Below, one piece after another: positions 13,674 through 16,008 of a stretch of DNA of 16,008 nucleotides. The position numbers and the translations under genes are program-made. Numbering within the stretch: the stretch's first letter is position 1; each line of letters starts with the position of its first letter. Under the pieces are notes generated by a model that was not told the origin of the DNA, did not search any database, and was given only the letters and a program-made list of their open reading frames with translations. The DNA comes from ATZT02 sp038124905 (GTDB taxonomy: Bacteria > Actinomycetota > Actinomycetes > S36-B12 > UBA5976): contig JAYPCW010000026.1 in assembly GCA_038124905.1 (NCBI GenBank), forward strand, positions 1-16,008. Direction: 5' to 3'.

Positions 13674-16008
13674 GTAAGTACCCCTTTAGAAAGAGTTACC
13701 ACGGATCCATCACAAGCATTTAAAACTTGTCGCACTTGGCTTGGCTCTGAATTTGTTGGAAGCCAAACTACAAATTCTGCAACTTCGGCAATTTCAATTG
13801 GCAAAGTTATGGCACCATCAGCATTAGAAATTGTCACAGCTTCTCCAGCTGCTAACTGCAATCGACTAGCCGTGCTTGCGCTTATCTTGGCTACAGTGCC
13901 TCTGCGAGTTCCTGCCAAGTGTGGCTCGGCTGCTTGCAAAGCTCCATCATCAATGAGTTGATTAAAAGTGCTAAGAAGTAATTGATTATCAGCCAAACTT
14001 GGAACCACCTTGGCATCAAAATCTGGGGCTTTTGCCTCACCTAAGTCACTTACTCCTAGAGCGGACAAATCATTTCTGATATCAGCAGTTGTTTGCGGGC
14101 CAAAATCATGTCCCATTGCTTCAGCCAAGAAGGCAAGTACTCTTGAATCACTTAAAGCTTTATTTTGAGTCATGGCTTTACCAAATGGTCGAGGTCTTCC
14201 TTCCCAGTTAACAAAAGTTCCTGATTTTTCAGTAACACCGGCGACCGGTAGTAAAACATCTGCTTTTTGGGTTAGATCATTGTGGTTAACACTTAACGCC
14301 AAGATAAATTCAACTTTTTCCAGCGCCGCATTCAATTTAGTTGGATTTGGATAATCCTTTAACTCCATACCAGCAATCACTAAGGCTTTAATCTTTCCCG
14401 CAATAGCAGCTTCCACAATTTCTTCAGCATTCAAACCAGTGTTTTGTGGGATCTCTTTTGCTTCAACTCCCCAAACTGCTGCCAACTCTGCAATGGAATC
14501 TTTATTCTTAACTAGCCTTCCGCCTGGTAGCAAGTTTGGCAAAAGTCCAACTTCAACTGCTCCTCTTTCGCCGGCTCTTCTTGGAATCCATGAAAGTTTT
14601 GCGCCAGTAGCTTCAGCAAACTTTATTAGCGCAGTTAGTAATCCTGGAATTACTGCTGCTCTTTCGCCAACAAAAATTATCGAACCAGGCTTAGAAATTT
14701 GATTGTGAAGTTTTTCAACTAACTTGTCTGGATTATTTGACCATTGGGCCAAAGCGTCATTTATCAACTTGGTTTCGTCACCAGGGCGAATGAGAATATT
14801 TTGCGAGTTTAGCTTTTTTAAGCCTTTGGTAACCAAGCTTGTTACGGCAAATACTTTGGTTTGATTATTTCGAACTGCTTTGCGCAATCTTAAAAAGACG
14901 ATTGGAGATTCTTCTTCTGGCTCGAAATTAACCAAAAGTACGCTTGGTGCTTTTTCAATATCTTTGTAAGTGGCACCTATTACGCCACCCGCTACTGAAT
15001 GAGCTAAGAACTCTTCTTCTTCTTTTGAATGCGGCCTGTTTCTAAAATCAATGTTGTTAGTGCCGAGAACTACCCGGGCAAATTTTGAGTAACTCCAAGC
15101 ATCTTCCAATGTCAAACGGCCACCAGTTAATACACCAATTTGACCTTGATATTTCTGTAATTCTTTAGCGGCTAATTCAACATCATCTGGAAGTAAAGCG
15201 TCTTGGTTAAGTACTCTTGAGCGATTTACTCTTTGATTCTTAAGATAAGTGAAAGCAAATCTTCCTTTATCGCAATTCCATTCTTCATTTACGTTTTTGT
15301 CTTCCCAGGCTAAGCGACGCATCACCGTTTCACGGCGGTAATCAGTTCTTAAACTGCAGCCTGCAGCGCAGTGTTCACAAGTCGTTTGAGCTGAAACTAG
15401 ATCAAATGGCCTTGACCTGAAACGATAAGCAGAACTAGTTAAAGCTCCCACCGGGCAAATTTGAATAGTGTTACCCGAGAAGTAGGAATTGAAAGGCTCA
15501 TCTTCGGCAATTCCGATTTGTTGTTTGGCTCCGCGCTCTAATAAGTCAATGAATTTATCTCCAGCAATTTCTTCACTAAAGCGAGTGCAGCGAGCACATT
15601 CAACACAGCGCTCTCGATCAAGCAAAACTTCAGTCGATAGTTCAATTGGTTTTTCAAAAATTCTCTTATCAATTTCGAAACGTGAGTCTGGGCGGCCGTT
15701 AGACATTGCCTGATTTTGTAATGGACACTCTCCACCCTTGTCGCAAACTGGGCAATCAAGTGGATGATTGATTAATAAGAATTCCATCACGCCTTCTTGG
15801 GCGCCCTTAGCGATTTCGCTGGTTAATTGAGTTCTAACTTTCATACCTTCGGTCAAAGTAACTGCGCAAGAAGGCTGTGGCTTTGGCATTCCTTCAATTT
15901 CGACCAAACACATCCGGCAAGCTGCAACTGGCGCAAGTGCCGGGTGGTCACAGAATCTTGGAATAAAAGTTCCAAGTTTTTCTGCAGCACGAATAATCAA
16001 AGTACCTT
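13670..16008 (-). CDS. nuoG: NADH-quinone oxidoreductase subunit G (5' end beyond window)
   Basis: Large iron-sulfur subunit of the complex I peripheral arm. The frame stays open to the right edge: codons before the TTG at 16000 read GT, completing the family sequence (K)GTLIIRAAE, so that TTG is internal and about 25-30 residues are missing. Numbering from it, the [2Fe-2S] ligands are Cys17, 28, 31 and 45. His79 with Cys83, 86 and 92 bind the His-ligated cluster, and Cys132, 135, 138 and 182 the next. CEHCAAGC plus WNC (Cys208, 211, 215, 243) would bind the extra cluster N7, which only some bacteria have. A molybdopterin-oxidoreductase-like domain without obvious catalytic role follows, and the last 100 residues resemble a molydopterin-dinucleotide-binding fold. 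The stop overlaps nuoH by 4 nt. Confidence 0.96.
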   Translation of the reverse strand, partial: GTLIIRAAEKLGTFIPRFCDHPALAPVAACRMCLVEIEGMPKPQPSCAVTLTEGMKVRTQLTSEIAKGAQEGVMEFLLINHPLDCPVCDKGGECPLQNQAMSNGRPDSRFEIDKRIFEKPIELSTEVLLDRERCVECARCTRFSEEIAGDKFIDLLERGAKQQIGIAEDEPFNSYFSGNTIQICPVGALTSSAYRFRSRPFDLVSAQTTCEHCAAGCSLRTDYRRETVMRRLAWEDKNVNEEWNCDKGRFAFTYLKNQRVNRSRVLNQDALLPDDVELAAKELQKYQGQIGVLTGGRLTLEDAWSYSKFARVVLGTNNIDFRNRPHSKEEEEFLAHSVAGGVIGATYKDIEKAPSVLLVNFEPEEESPIVFLRLRKAVRNNQTKVFAVTSLVTKGLKKLNSQNILIRPGDETKLINDALAQWSNNPDKLVEKLHNQISKPGSIIFVGERAAVIPGLLTALIKFAEATGAKLSWIPRRAGERGAVEVGLLPNLLPGGRLVKNKDSIAELAAVWGVEAKEIPQNTGLNAEEIVEAAIAGKIKALVIAGMELKDYPNPTKLNAALEKVEFILALSVNHNDLTQKADVLLPVAGVTEKSGTFVNWEGRPRPFGKAMTQNKALSDSRVLAFLAEAMGHDFGPQTTADIRNDLSALGVSDLGEAKAPDFDAKVVPSLADNQLLLSTFNQLIDDGALQAAEPHLAGTRRGTVAKISASTASRLQLAAGEAVTISNADGAITLPIEIAEVAEFVVWLPTNSEPSQVRQVLNACDGSVVTLSKGVLT

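Noticed and set aside
15008..15025. CTT-rich trinucleotide run in nuoG as a repeat.
   Set aside because: It is short and simply encodes a run of four Glu residues (KEEEEF); not a tandem repeat of note.

Overview
The window looks like part of the chromosome of a streamlined, low-GC actinobacterium. The best fit is a planktonic freshwater or marine lineage of the acI/Nanopelagicales kind. This is inferred from typically actinobacterial proteins (fused KorA with KorB, long-tailed NuoJ and NuoH, HtpX near a GrcC-like prenyl synthase) encoded in AT-rich DNA with very tight spacing. I see no mobile element, CRISPR array, phage gene or rRNA. A conventional 100-N assembly gap shows that this is a draft sequence.

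Layout. 1-84: tRNA-Tyr (minus). 127-984: membrane protease HtpX (minus). 985-1090: divergent promoter region. 1091-3983: korA-korB (plus), a 2-oxoacid:ferredoxin oxidoreductase, followed directly by a RarD-type EamA permease (3987-4880). The rest is one long minus-strand operon read from the right edge leftward: nuoG (its first codons lie beyond the window), nuoH, nuoI, nuoJ, nuoK, nuoL, nuoM, nuoN, and a long-chain polyprenyl diphosphate synthase. The operon converges on rarD with no base between the two stop codons.

How the genes work together. nuoG-nuoN encode the distal part of the peripheral arm and most of the membrane arm of proton-pumping NADH:quinone oxidoreductase (complex I); nuoA-nuoF are expected beyond the right edge. 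The terminal prenyl synthase plausibly makes the isoprenoid tail of the quinone that complex I reduces. KorAB supplies the oxidative 2-oxoglutarate to succinyl-CoA step of the TCA cycle with ferredoxin as acceptor. The window is therefore mostly central respiratory metabolism. Most nuo genes overlap or abut by -8 to +5 nt, which suggests translational coupling; only nuoK-nuoL has a longer spacer (23 nt).

Two places need attention. nuoN carries two in-frame stop codons within a 10-codon stretch although its total length is preserved. The prenyl synthase contains the 100-N gap, which appears to stand for roughly 230 missing bases. Both look more like assembly or consensus problems than biology. 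I did not find a convincing undescribed system here.
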